A DNA stretch of 64,000 nt from Bremia lactucae. Lineage: Eukaryota; Oomycota; Peronosporomycetes; Peronosporales; Peronosporaceae. The stretch lies in assembly GCF_004359215.1 (NCBI RefSeq), contig NC_090610.1, positions 8,923,707 through 8,987,706 of the forward strand, in the 5' to 3' direction. The position numbers and the translations under genes were made by a program. The notes beneath the pieces are model-generated. The model had not been told where the DNA came from, did not search any database, and was given only the letters and a program-made list of their open reading frames with translations. Positions 54,781-64,000 of the stretch are shown here, piece by piece. Every line of letters starts with the position of its first letter. Position 1 is the first letter of the stretch.

Positions 54781-55465
54781 AATACAAATACCTGTATTTG
54801 TTCATTTAGTGGATGTAAAAGCGGTTAGGGCTCTTATGTACATATGGCGTTTAAGCCATATAGCTGAAAGATCTGCACTGCGACGTTCTGGTGTTATCAC
54901 ATATTCAAATATATTAAAAAAACATTTCACTATTTTGATTTAGGGATCCGTATAGCTACACGACCGTCTGTTTGTTTTAACTAAATAGAAACTACAGCTT
55001 AAAAATGACAACATAAAACATTTTCATTATTTCGCCATATCGCAAAATTAACAATTATTCCTCTAGAGTCGTCTGTAGATCCACTTTTGGATTTTGGTAC
55101 ACCCCCTAAATTACATTTTGGAACCGATATAGCCACACCCTTTAATAATTTACCTCTGTATTTATGAGAGTAGCGTAATGGTACCAACATGTTAATAACT
55201 AGATTATGAATTGAGAAACCTATTTGAAGGCCTACCCAGCTTCAGTAGCTCGAAAGGCCTGCAAAAATACTTCGCAATATTTGCGTAACTGTTTTGTCAC
55301 ATAGCAAGATGCCTTTTCAAAAAAGAAATTACGAGCGAAAGCCGACAAGAACTGAAACAAAAGGAAATTGTGGCTTGCTCCCTCATAGTTCGTACAAAGA
55401 AAGAGCACTAAGATTCACCACTTGCAAGTTTTGTAGAAGTAAAGTAAACTAAATCTATCGTTAGC
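54781..55465. other. Unassigned junction sequence
   Basis: Contains AT-rich tracts and two short repeated sentences (tatagctacac... near 54950 and 55130). No gene seen. Confidence 0.4.
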
Positions 55466-55550
55466 TTGACCTCGTATATGGAGAACGAGAAACATCGCTT
55501 TTCAAGTTACAAACGAGCGCAAAAGTCAAAAGACGGGGGCCATTGCGTCT

Positions 55551-56141
55551 ATGGGGGTAGTGCCCCCGCGCCCAGTGCCTAGAGACACTGAGCGAAAGAT
55601 CTTCCTCCCGCTAGGAACAGTGGAGGACACCGACCCGACACCGTTACAAAGTCGCAACGGCGATGCGGATCGTAAAAAAAGGACGGGGTCAGTACGTGCG
55701 GAGCGTTCTACTGATCCAGCAACGTCAAAAGAATTTGCTGGCCTTTTTACGAAAACTGTTCCTCACACACAAATATTGTGTACAACTGCCCCAGTTGATG
55801 GAATTAGCCTCATCACCTTGAAAACTATAGTGGCAAATAAGTTGCCACGTATTTCTTTAGTCGATTGTGGGGTGTCGAATTATTTCATTCAACGCCACTC
55901 GCTAAGAGATCGCAGACTCCAATTCATTGAGCGCGATATTCCTCTTACGAGGATGACAGTCCGTCTAGCAACAGGCGCATCTGTAACAATAAAGAACCGT
56001 GTGTTTGGTATCAAATACACTTCAAAACAATACGATGATGATTTTATCGTACTGGATTTGGATGACATATTTGATGTCATCCTTAAATTACTATGGATCA
56101 GAAAGTACGAGCCATGTGTAAACTGGCAGCATCAAACGTGA
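55551..56141 (+). CDS. Retroviral-type aspartic protease frame of copy D (196 codons open)
   Basis: The frame contains SLVDCGVSNYFIQ, then RRLQFIERDIPLTRMTVRLATGAS and DDDFIVLDLDDIFDVI, the layout of a gag-pol-linked pepsin-like protease. The active-site triad reads D-C-G instead of D-S/T-G. Copies B (DCK) and C (DCG) share the cysteine, so it is ancestral in this family and not a random hit. An upstream basic linker (RKKRTGSVRAERS) may be the end of gag. The frame stops before RT, where the element is broken. Confidence 0.65.
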   Translation: MGVVPPRPVPRDTERKIFLPLGTVEDTDPTPLQSRNGDADRKKRTGSVRAERSTDPATSKEFAGLFTKTVPHTQILCTTAPVDGISLITLKTIVANKLPRISLVDCGVSNYFIQRHSLRDRRLQFIERDIPLTRMTVRLATGASVTIKNRVFGIKYTSKQYDDDFIVLDLDDIFDVILKLLWIRKYEPCVNWQHQT

Positions 56142-56764
56142 CTATGCCTGCCTCTCGTTTATCTGCTGGTCATATGATGAACGTTTGGAGCGTCTACAAG
56201 CCTGTGGGTGCCCTTCGAGTGAGTGCGATGGCCTCGCTTGTGGTTCGGCCGTTTGCACGATTGCACAAGACTTAAGTGTGACGAACCATCACACTGTGGT
56301 GTTATATACCGACAGATGTGCTTAAGCGCAAGCAGCGTCGAAGTTCGACCACTCGAATAAGCTGAGTGGTACGAATTGCTTAAAAACAATATTTAATTAA
56401 ATTTGAAAAGCCTGTCTATAAGAGACAGTTAGAAATTTCTAGATCGACTGGAGAGTCGATCGTAGAGGGTCTCGCTGTGGTTGCGCAATCACAGCTAGAG
56501 GCAGTTGGTGAGTTATTCATTAAATAAAGCTTTACAGAATAAGTTTATAAGAATCTGCGCAAATAAGTCTACAGAATCGTGTGGTCAAAGGTTCTCAATC
56601 TGCGCAAATAAGTCCACAGAATTGTGTGGTCAAATTCCCAACTCTTTATCATAAGTTCCAAAGAGGAAGAGACATTAAATGGCTTAGTAAAGAACGGATC
56701 AAGTGTAGGCGCTTAGACACTTGATCTGATTGCGTCCTCGGACTTAACTTCGGAAAAAACTCAA

Positions 56765-58250
56765 TTGCAAACGCTAGAAGCGAAATGGTTCTTGCGTGAT
56801 CTGCGTAGTGGCAAAGTCAAACAGATCTGCGTACTTGTCACAGATGACAAGTACGTGGCCGATATGCGGCCGGCAATAGTATCTCCTGAGAACGAACGGG
56901 TTCTCAGCAACCCATCGATGGACGAAAGTGTCTTCGAAGAGAAGACTGGGAATGAGCGTTTTACGTCCCAATCATTCTTAATATTCGAATTCAAGGATGT
57001 CTTCCCTGAATCAGTACCGTGCGAGTTGCCTAAGGATAATGGCACTCTACACGAAATCAATCTGATACCAGATTCAAAATACTGCGGCATGAAGCAGTGG
57101 CCATTGCCTCGTGAACAAGTATTATCGATAAATTCTTTGCCGATCGCTTAGCAGCAGGCCATAAGAGGAATTCAACGTGCCCACATAGCTCTCCAACCTT
57201 CTGTGTGCGTAAGGCAACAGGTGGGTGGTGGATAGTGTGTGCGTTCAATAGCTGAACGCTGCAACGCTACCGGAATAAACGCCGATAACACGAAAAGACG
57301 TAATAATTGATGATATGTTAAAGATTACTATCTTTTCGTCAATAGATCTGATGGATGGATTCTATCAGATCCTTTTGCGTGAATAGGGTATTCCCTTCAC
57401 AGCGGTAGATACCCCAAGCGCAATGCTATGGGAGTGGCTAGCTTTGCCACAGGGGCTTAGTAATACCCCTGCGACATTCAACAGAAGTGTAACCAATTTG
57501 TTAAGATCGGTGCGGGATTTCGCACCGAGTTATTTTTAAGACGTAGCAGAGCCATGCACGGAAAGTCGGACGTTGAATACGTCCGAAAGGTCTTACACTT
57601 ATGCGTAAGCATAAATTATATGCAAATCTCAAGCAATTTATATTCGCTGCAAGCGAATACCACTTCTTGAATGCATCGTGGGTAACACGGTGTACCCCTG
57701 ATCCGGAAAAGATCAAGGCGATCATTGACTGGCCTGTGCCAGTCGATATTACTTCGAAAGTTCCTCAGCTTAGCGGCGTACTAACATAAGTACTCTCGTA
57801 ATTATGCCGAAATGACAGTAGATATTTCTTCTTTGTCAAAGGAAAATGTAAAGTGGTCATGGACAACAGATCGTCAGCGTTCCATTGAGGGTATCAATTA
57901 AAGCTTAATGCAATTGCCAATCCTGACGATTGCTGACCAAGACAGGCCATTTCACGTGGTCTGTGACGCCAGCGATTTCGCAATCGACTGTGTTAATGCA
58001 GTGTGACAGACCGCGTCGCCTGCTATAGCTTCAACCAGCCGAACGCAATTATTCAGTGCATGACAAGCAACTCCTTGTTATCTGTACTGGCTAAGTCTAG
58101 AGTCTATCTCTTAAAGGATAGACCGTTTATTGTATATACGGACCATGCGTCGTTACGCACAGCCGTAAACAGTCCACATATCTCGCAAAAAATGGCGAGA
58201 TGGTTGTCTTTCGTCGCGAATTATATTTCCTCCTAAAAACACAACCAGGA
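56765..58250 (+). pseudogene. Reverse transcriptase/RNase H remnant of copy D
   Basis: A 128-codon stretch at 56765-57151 covers the RT lead (FKDVFPESVPCELP, then LHEINLIPDSKY). Later blocks are FCVRKATGGWW, SSIDLMDGFYQILL, PQGLSNTPATFNR, and RNase H RPFIVYTDHASLR at about 58120-58160. Shifts and stops interrupt it. Confidence 0.75.
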
Positions 58251-58448
58251 CGACTTATACGTCGATGATGCACCTTCGCACCGGCCTGATTTTTGCCGGC
58301 TGCGCAAGTCAACAGTGAGGAAAAGCTTACTGTTGCAACAACAAGTGTTTCGTCGTCAACAAATTGACGACTTTGTAGAGCCTATCCAGAATTTAAGGCT
58401 CTTGAAGGTTTGATAGATTATCTTAGAAAACCATCCAACAATTCCTAA

Positions 58449-59250
58449 ATGGATTGTCGATATGAAATCGATCTTCAACAAATCGATACAAAAACACGCA
58501 ATGGTTCAATATATTTTACAGCCGTTGCTGGCGACACACCTCGTGTCGTCATTCCCAACCATAATGATTTGCGGCTACACATCATGTATGAATGCCACGA
58601 CACACCAATAAGTGGGCATCCTGGACGTGAAAAAAACTTATTTCACGATACCCGCAATTTCTACTGGCCACGTCGGTATGGATTCGTTCGCAATTACACA
58701 CATGCGTGCGAACTTTATCAACGGGTAAGTCCAGTGCTTCATTGTGTGCTCCGTTACAACCACTGCCTGTTCCGGCAGAGTGTTGGCAGTCTGTATCCAT
58801 GGACTTCGTCTTCGGATTTCCAACACGAATAATGGTATTCTTGTGTTTGTTTATCGTTTTTCGCAAGATGGGACATCTTCCTGCAGCCCTGGACCCGAGC
58901 ACAGCCAAAGGCTGTGCTCGTGTCTTTGCTGATACGATATTTCGACTCCATAGTTTACATCGTGAGCATAAACCGATCTCAGACCGATCCCCCCGGTTCA
59001 CAAAGGAGTTTTGACAATCGGTGTTCAAACCACTCGGAACACAGTTGAAAATGTCACCATACTGAAATAGATGGTCATACAGAACGTGGAATCGTATCTT
59101 CGAAGAGATACTTCGCGGATACGTCCACTCTTTTACGAGTTGAAGCGAGATCTTGCGGATGGTAGAATTTGCCATTAACAATTCGATGCATGCATTTAAA
59201 AGCACACACCGCTTTTCGTAAATGGCTTACGCCACCCACCTTGTTTGAGA
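58449..59250 (+). pseudogene. Integrase remnant of copy D
   Basis: Frame 58449-58832 starts with YFTAVAGDTPRVVIP and HIMYECHDTPISGHPGREK. The cysteine half of the zinc site is damaged (CELYQR for C-x2-C). Core blocks MDFVFGFPTR, then GCARVFADTIFRLH follow, with frame changes. Confidence 0.75.
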
Positions 59251-60448
59251 GTGACTCTTATTTAAGGGGGGGGTCGCACAAGCAAAGCACAATCTAGGTC
59301 TTGCTCATCACGCATTGACTCTACGGTCAATGGGAAGGGTACCAATGTTAATTTCATATTATCATTGAAGTGATCTGATTCGGTAATAGCAGTAATGCTA
59401 TTGCTGTTTTAATAACGATGCTGAAGTACTCAGCATCGAAATTAAAAATATTAGTGGGAACAATAATGCTCTCGCTAAAGAGGAGAATTACATTTCCTCA
59501 ATGCGCACCGGGTGCACTCAAAATAAAAACAAAATCGAATCAGCAGGAGAATTATTGCTGGCTAGAAAAGCAGCGGTCCATTTCGTACAGGATTCCATCG
59601 CTGATGCGGTGGACCGACAGAAAACAGAACTCTGACAAAAATGGAAGAGCAAACGTTCTTTCATTTGGTGTTAAACACCTAGTCCTACTGTCTACGGTTA
59701 ACCTACCAGAACGTGAAGTGACAAATGTGAGCAGTTATATGGTACCCCAAGTATATCGGCCCGTTTCAGTAACTGCACCGTAAGGCAATGCGTACACGAT
59801 CGAGCTGCCTCGAAGGATGCGTACGCAACCTACGAAGCTTCTTTCGGTTCCGAATCAAATCGGCACGCTCTACGGCATCCGCCAAAGCCAAATAGAAGTC
59901 TGGCTCTACATCTTCAAGGAATGAAATCTTTTGACGAGCTGTTACCAGCTCGTTTTGAGAAGACTGATGTGTTGGTTCGTTCACCAGTTGGTCAACCGCA
60001 ACTTGCGCACTGTTTAGCAAGTGCTCACGAGAAACACCGTCGACTGTCGTCGCGAACTCGCGACAACAGGATCGTTCGTGATCGACGTCCCGTAAATACC
60101 GAAGGACGTGAGCCGAGTCACGGTGTCGACTCGGGTTCGACAAAGGAGGCTCTTCCTCCTCCTCCTACATCCTTTGACGTATTCGAGCGGTGAGAAGCGT
60201 TTCATAGTTGAAGGCTTTTTAAAAATCGTGGGGTGAAGGGGGTTCGAGCGAGCTTTCTAGTTCGTTAGCGAGGGTATGCACGCTCGCATGATAGCTGAAA
60301 ACCTCGTTACCAACTAATGATGGACGTCCCGGATCTCGTTCGACACTCATCAGAGAACGAGCGCTCCTCGCGCCCGTAAGAAGATTGAAGGTTCTCAATC
60401 TCTCGCGCATCTCACAACAGATGCAAGTCCTCCAGTGAGGGTCTTTAA

Positions 60449-60920
60449 GGCAGTATGCCTAATACTGACGTAGTACTAGCCAACCTACACTGATTACATG
60501 AAGATGGGCAGCCATAATTACTTCACGTACACGACGGGCTAAGGAAGGTTCTAATTAGCTAAGAAGTCTTGGCTACTAAGGGTTCTTTTTAACGCATAAG
60601 TATAAGGAAAAGGTAAAACTGTCTTAATATATTGGGTTCTTTCGTAATAATTTTATTTACTGGCTTTAATATATGAACAACTAAGTATGCAACGCGCCTC
60701 CTTGCGCACCGTCTAATCGTATATTGTAACAATTGTCAGGGTTGATTTCAACTTAAATCAACTAATCAATAAAACTAGTGTCTTACTACGTCAATATTGC
60801 TAAATTTGGAAATATTGGAACTATTAACTCAAAATTATAAAAGTATAATATTTTTGTGCTTCTTTATTTATTTTCTCGTATAGAACATAATATTTTTTGT
60901 AACAGGAGGGACCCGTTGCA
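60449..60920 (-). repeat. LTR in reversed orientation after copy D
   Basis: On the minus strand it starts TGCAACGGGTCCC at 60920 and aligns along its length with the LTR at 20037-20700, ending near 60449. It is opposite to the pol region of copy D, the same odd arrangement as at 27331-27646. Confidence 0.7.
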
Positions 60921-62405
60921 TAACCCCCTTAAACAACATCACTGATGTAGAGTGACAGACGGTACCATTAAATCTCTTTCTGAAATTTAGCACTTGTTCA
61001 TTTATTTAAATTCCAACTTTTAATTGCGCAGAGTATCGAAGTTCGTGCGCGTATCACTAGCAGCATACTAAGCCATGTAGAAGCCGCAAAGCTGGCTGAT
61101 ACACAGCTCAGAGTAGCTGGTAGTGATGCAAATAATTCAGTAGACGCTCATGCGTCTACTGTAGCGAAAGGATACCCCGTTACATGTTTTGTTATCACAT
61201 GGAAAAGCTAGAAACTAGCCATGTCAGAGAAGGGGCATTCACGCCCTCGCAAGGAAGTATTTGGGCTGGAGAATCCCATATAGAATATTCAGACGGATTG
61301 GTCTATCGCTATATGTATAAATCTCAAAGCTTTAAGTCTCAGGCGAAAACATAAGACATATTTGACGACAAGGCAGCCTCGTGTTAAATGCTACAAGGTC
61401 CCGACTGTCGGACCAGAAGTGTATTAAAGTGGCGCAGAATACATATGTGAAACATTGTATACCTAACGATGGAGTCTACAATAATAAGTTTTGTCTAGCT
61501 GTGTTACCAGCACCGCTTCCAGAGCTACGTGGCGTACATGGTCTAAAAGCAGTGGCGTCACAACGATTTAAAACGCTTAGTTGTTAAAAGACCGCGACTG
61601 GGGATCTAAAGAAAAGGGCGCTACTGATGCGTTGAAGAGATGCGACCCATGGAACGGTTGGAGCACCTCAAAGGCCTGCATGAGAGGTCTTAGGCAACGA
61701 ACGTATAAGTTAATCGCGATCATAAGATCCTACTCAATTTTTATTTTTAAATATACATCCTACTAGGCAAGACAAGAAATAGGTTTTGAGGCCAAGCACC
61801 GCTGCTCCACTACTTGCTCTCGGCCCGAATGCGGTCGATAAGACCACAAGTGATAAAAAAGAATTTCCAAACGAGAGAGCACAGAAACTCTAAGCATAGT
61901 ATGAGGGGCTCAGGAAAAATTTGATGCCCGATTTGGGGCGGGTATGCACAGATCGGACCCAGTTCCCACCGCGGACCCAGACTTCAATTACCTGCCTAAA
62001 ATTATAGTTGGACCAATAGAAAATGGTTACGCAACTCAGAAAAAGTATAAAGTTTTCTTTAGTTGATGCTAAGACGTATGCACAATGTCACAGCAGCGAT
62101 GACAAAATATTCTGTGATATTACTTATGGCACTTGTCGTTGTATTTCGACCATCATGTTTATTAAAATAAACAGCTCACACTCTTTAGCTGGTATATCTG
62201 ATTTGAAGCTCAGCATGTAACCAGACACGGTCCATAACATCCCTTTCTTAGTCGAACAATGCAGTATTCACACGTAATTTGACGTTCTACTAATTTTGCC
62301 ACGATCTCGCCTGAAAAGAAGCAAGCCAAGGTCCCATCGCTGCGGTAGTAGAGACTCGGACCAATTTTGGCGTTGCGTCACATGGCGAGGTCGTACAACA
62401 CTTAG
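60921..62405. other. LTR-flanking remnant and unassigned sequence
   Basis: 60921-61165 aligns with 27647-27890 after the other reversed LTR, including the EAAKLAD-type coding scrap. An LTR terminus (CCCCGTTACA) occurs at 61167-61176. From about 61200 nothing is recognised; frames at 61381-61766 lack domains. Confidence 0.45.
61138..61161 (+). other. Hairpin, 10-bp perfect stem (copy 2)
   Basis: CAGTAGACGC, loop TCAT, GCGTCTACTG. It lies 218 bp from the LTR terminus at 60920. Relative to copy 1 at 27864 one C-G pair is replaced by T-A on both sides of the stem. Confidence 0.75.
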
Positions 62406-62933
62406 TGTAGGCGGGCGCTACCACAGCAGCCACGCTCTACTTAAGCACACACCTTCAAGCACAGTGAGGAAGCGGTGTGACCGTCTTCTCTCACGTGCAG
62501 TGAGGTAGTTGGTGGGCGCCTAAGCGACCTCACCCAACGAACTAAGCACCTTAGTACAAGTGTCATCACGGAAGCGGCAATCCGGCTTCACGTGCGAACT
62601 TGTTAATTTGGAAGTAGTTTTGACACTGATCTATATTTAATCGAATTAAATACACAAGCATTCATCCAATCAATGGATGCCACCTCTGTAGATGCGCACC
62701 CCTACATTGCGAATGTATTAATCTGAATACCAAGGATATTGGATGACACTAACCGTCATCCCCTTCAATGAGAATTCACCTATGCCCATCACATACAAAA
62801 GGGTGAGTCACTTTGTGCAACACATTCAAGTGGCACGTCTAAGTACTTCACATGAAGTGATTGACCATCCCGTTAAGTACATAAAGTGTACTTAATGGTT
62901 TTGTGTAACATAGGGCAACTTCAGCCCGTTACA
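62406..62933 (-). repeat. Solo LTR of the element A family
   Basis: 528 bp starting TGTAACGGGCTGAAG on the minus strand. It aligns with 1100-1629, but with many substitutions. No primer-binding site or gag follows, and no target duplication was seen, so it is a solo LTR or a rearranged remnant. Confidence 0.75.
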
Positions 62934-63052
62934 CCATCCCCTCTTTGAGAACAATTTTTTATTTTGTAAAATTCGTCAACTGGAAGAAAGAGAGACAGCG
63001 AGCCACCTACGTCGCGCCGCTTTAGTCCACTTAACCAATCCTTTAGCGACCA

Positions 63053-63808
63053 GTGTGTGCATTTACCCGGGTGACATCACACGACGCTTACGTGCCACCT
63101 AAGAAGGGCAAAGCTGATGGGTCGTCGGAAAAGAAACCCACACAACCACGCACGAAGCGCACGCGCAGTATAAAACGCCGTTGTCGCATAGTCTCTACTG
63201 ATGCTGCTGTTGTGCTTTTAACTCGACTTAATGATCCATCCCACAGTCGCAGTGAGGTTGTAAATCCATCGCTTATTGATGACTACCATGAGTCGACACC
63301 ACTGCTATCACCTTATAGAAGTGATGAGCATAGCGAGCTAATTGTTAAGGGTGATGGTGCTATTTTGCCTATTCAAACTTTACCTATTCATCCTAGCATG
63401 GAGACGCTTAACGTCGCGAAAGCAACTGTCTCGTCGTCTGCGCTAGCTAGCGCAGCGACCAAACATGAGAGCACTGTCCATGAAGGTGCAACTGCTTCTC
63501 AGTTGAGTAGAACCGCAAAACCTGTCGTTCAGACCATCATTAACAATGAATCTGACGCAGAAGAACCTGAGTGTAAAGCTCCACCGACGGCACGTGAACG
63601 TGTCCAGTCGGTGTCACAATTTAGCCGTTTCGGACGCGGCTATGTGACTGGTAGCATACCACCGATGCCACCTCCGTCCGAATGGCCTTATTCGGATGGA
63701 ATTATTGCGTCTTTCCTAGAGCACACTATCCAAGATGCACATAATTTTTATAATGGCACCTATATTTCATGGAGCCTCAGAAGAAATCACTTGGTCGTGT
63801 TTCCCTGA
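63053..63808 (+). CDS. Orphan ORF of 251 aa, function unknown
   Basis: An open frame starting 119 bp after the solo LTR terminus. The N-terminal 60 residues are strongly basic (KPTQPRTKRTRSIKRRCR), the middle is Ser/Ala/Glu-rich and probably disordered, and the last 60 residues are more ordered, with a PPMPPPSEWPYSDG turn and an aromatic helix (FLEHTIQDAHNFYNG). It could be the first ORF of an unclassified retroelement or a nuclear host protein. I recognise no family. A basic start plus an acidic middle is also seen in nucleocapsid-like proteins. Confidence 0.45.
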   Translation: MCAFTRVTSHDAYVPPKKGKADGSSEKKPTQPRTKRTRSIKRRCRIVSTDAAVVLLTRLNDPSHSRSEVVNPSLIDDYHESTPLLSPYRSDEHSELIVKGDGAILPIQTLPIHPSMETLNVAKATVSSSALASAATKHESTVHEGATASQLSRTAKPVVQTIINNESDAEEPECKAPPTARERVQSVSQFSRFGRGYVTGSIPPMPPPSEWPYSDGIIASFLEHTIQDAHNFYNGTYISWSLRRNHLVVFP

Positions 63809-64000
63809 TACGGTTGTGATGAATCACTCGACCAAAACGAAGCGAAGTTCCTGTGGCGAAACAACGGTCGTAGCGACTTAACCTCGCTCACTTTCGTGTG
63901 ATAAAAATTATGGGTGGTATGAACTCCCTTTATTTTCTCATCACGCCGCTCCTGCTAGTCCATTCGGAACTAGCGGAGCGACAACTGGTGCTCCTTGTCA
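63809..64000. other. Window end, no feature seen
   Basis: Sequence after the stop of the orphan ORF. Nothing recognised in 192 bp. Confidence 0.4.

Larger units (their letters stand above)
55466..60435 (+). mobile_element. Chromovirus copy D, degenerate and lacking most of gag
   Basis: Follows the layout of copy C from the end of gag: protease (55551-56141), RT (about 56765-57800), RNase H (about 57900-58250), integrase zinc region (about 58545-58740), core (about 58780-59250), GPY/F-like remnant (about 59735-59780) and a broken chromodomain (about 60190-60320). Stops are frequent outside the protease frame. The 5' LTR and most of gag are missing; the element begins abruptly near 55466. Confidence 0.82.

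Noticed and set aside
58582..59205. A 207-aa minus-strand protein
   Set aside because: It is antisense to the integrase of copy D and shows no domain of its own.

Overview
The window looks like nuclear DNA of an oomycete, probably a downy mildew or a Phytophthora relative. I did not identify the species. The grounds are long, mostly intron-free protein genes of eukaryotic type, two introns of only 64 and 75 bp with GT-AG borders, two eukaryote-style ammonium transporters with signal peptides, and several families of Ty3/gypsy chromoviruses and Ty1/copia elements. A run of exactly 100 N at 1913-2012 is an assembly gap.

Layout. 1-2043: 3' part of a minus-strand Ty3/gypsy element with an open gag, its LTR, a second LTR fragment and the gap. 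2713-18974: a gene island with ammonium transporter 1 (-), an 804-aa protein with a BED/C2H2-like zinc site (+), an unknown 331-aa protein (-), an FKBP12-type prolyl isomerase with one intron (+), two copies of a small secreted Gly/Tyr-rich protein inside a complex inverted duplication (about 9.4-15.5 kb), and a 1005-aa protein with two PDZ domains (-). 20037-41903: a retroelement graveyard holding chromovirus copy C, an LTR in reversed orientation, chromovirus copy E split by copia element G, loose pol fragments, copia element F, and the gag-protease end plus LTR of chromovirus copy B on the minus strand. 42240-53279: a second gene island with a 995-aa helical protein that has one intron (+), mitochondrial ClpX (-), a small PX-like protein (-) and ammonium transporter 2 (-). 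54530-60920: a minus-strand gag scrap and chromovirus copy D on the plus strand, again followed by a reversed LTR. 62406-62933: a solo LTR of the family seen at 1100-1629. 63053-63808: a 251-aa orphan ORF.

The cellular genes are housekeeping-like (ammonium uptake, protein folding, mitochondrial protein unfolding, probable scaffold functions) and form no operon or single pathway. The most notable things are the inverted duplication, in which a whole FKBP gene is present in one arm and cleanly absent from the other; a hairpin with one compensatory base-pair change at identical spacing from two LTR copies; a palindromic 29-bp array inside one LTR that varies in copy number between LTR copies; and a 43-bp patch of one retroelement's gag inside another retroelement. 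No defence, effector or secondary-metabolite system is evident. Coordinates of LTRs and duplication arms were found by eye and may be off by a few tens of bases, except where terminal motifs fix them.
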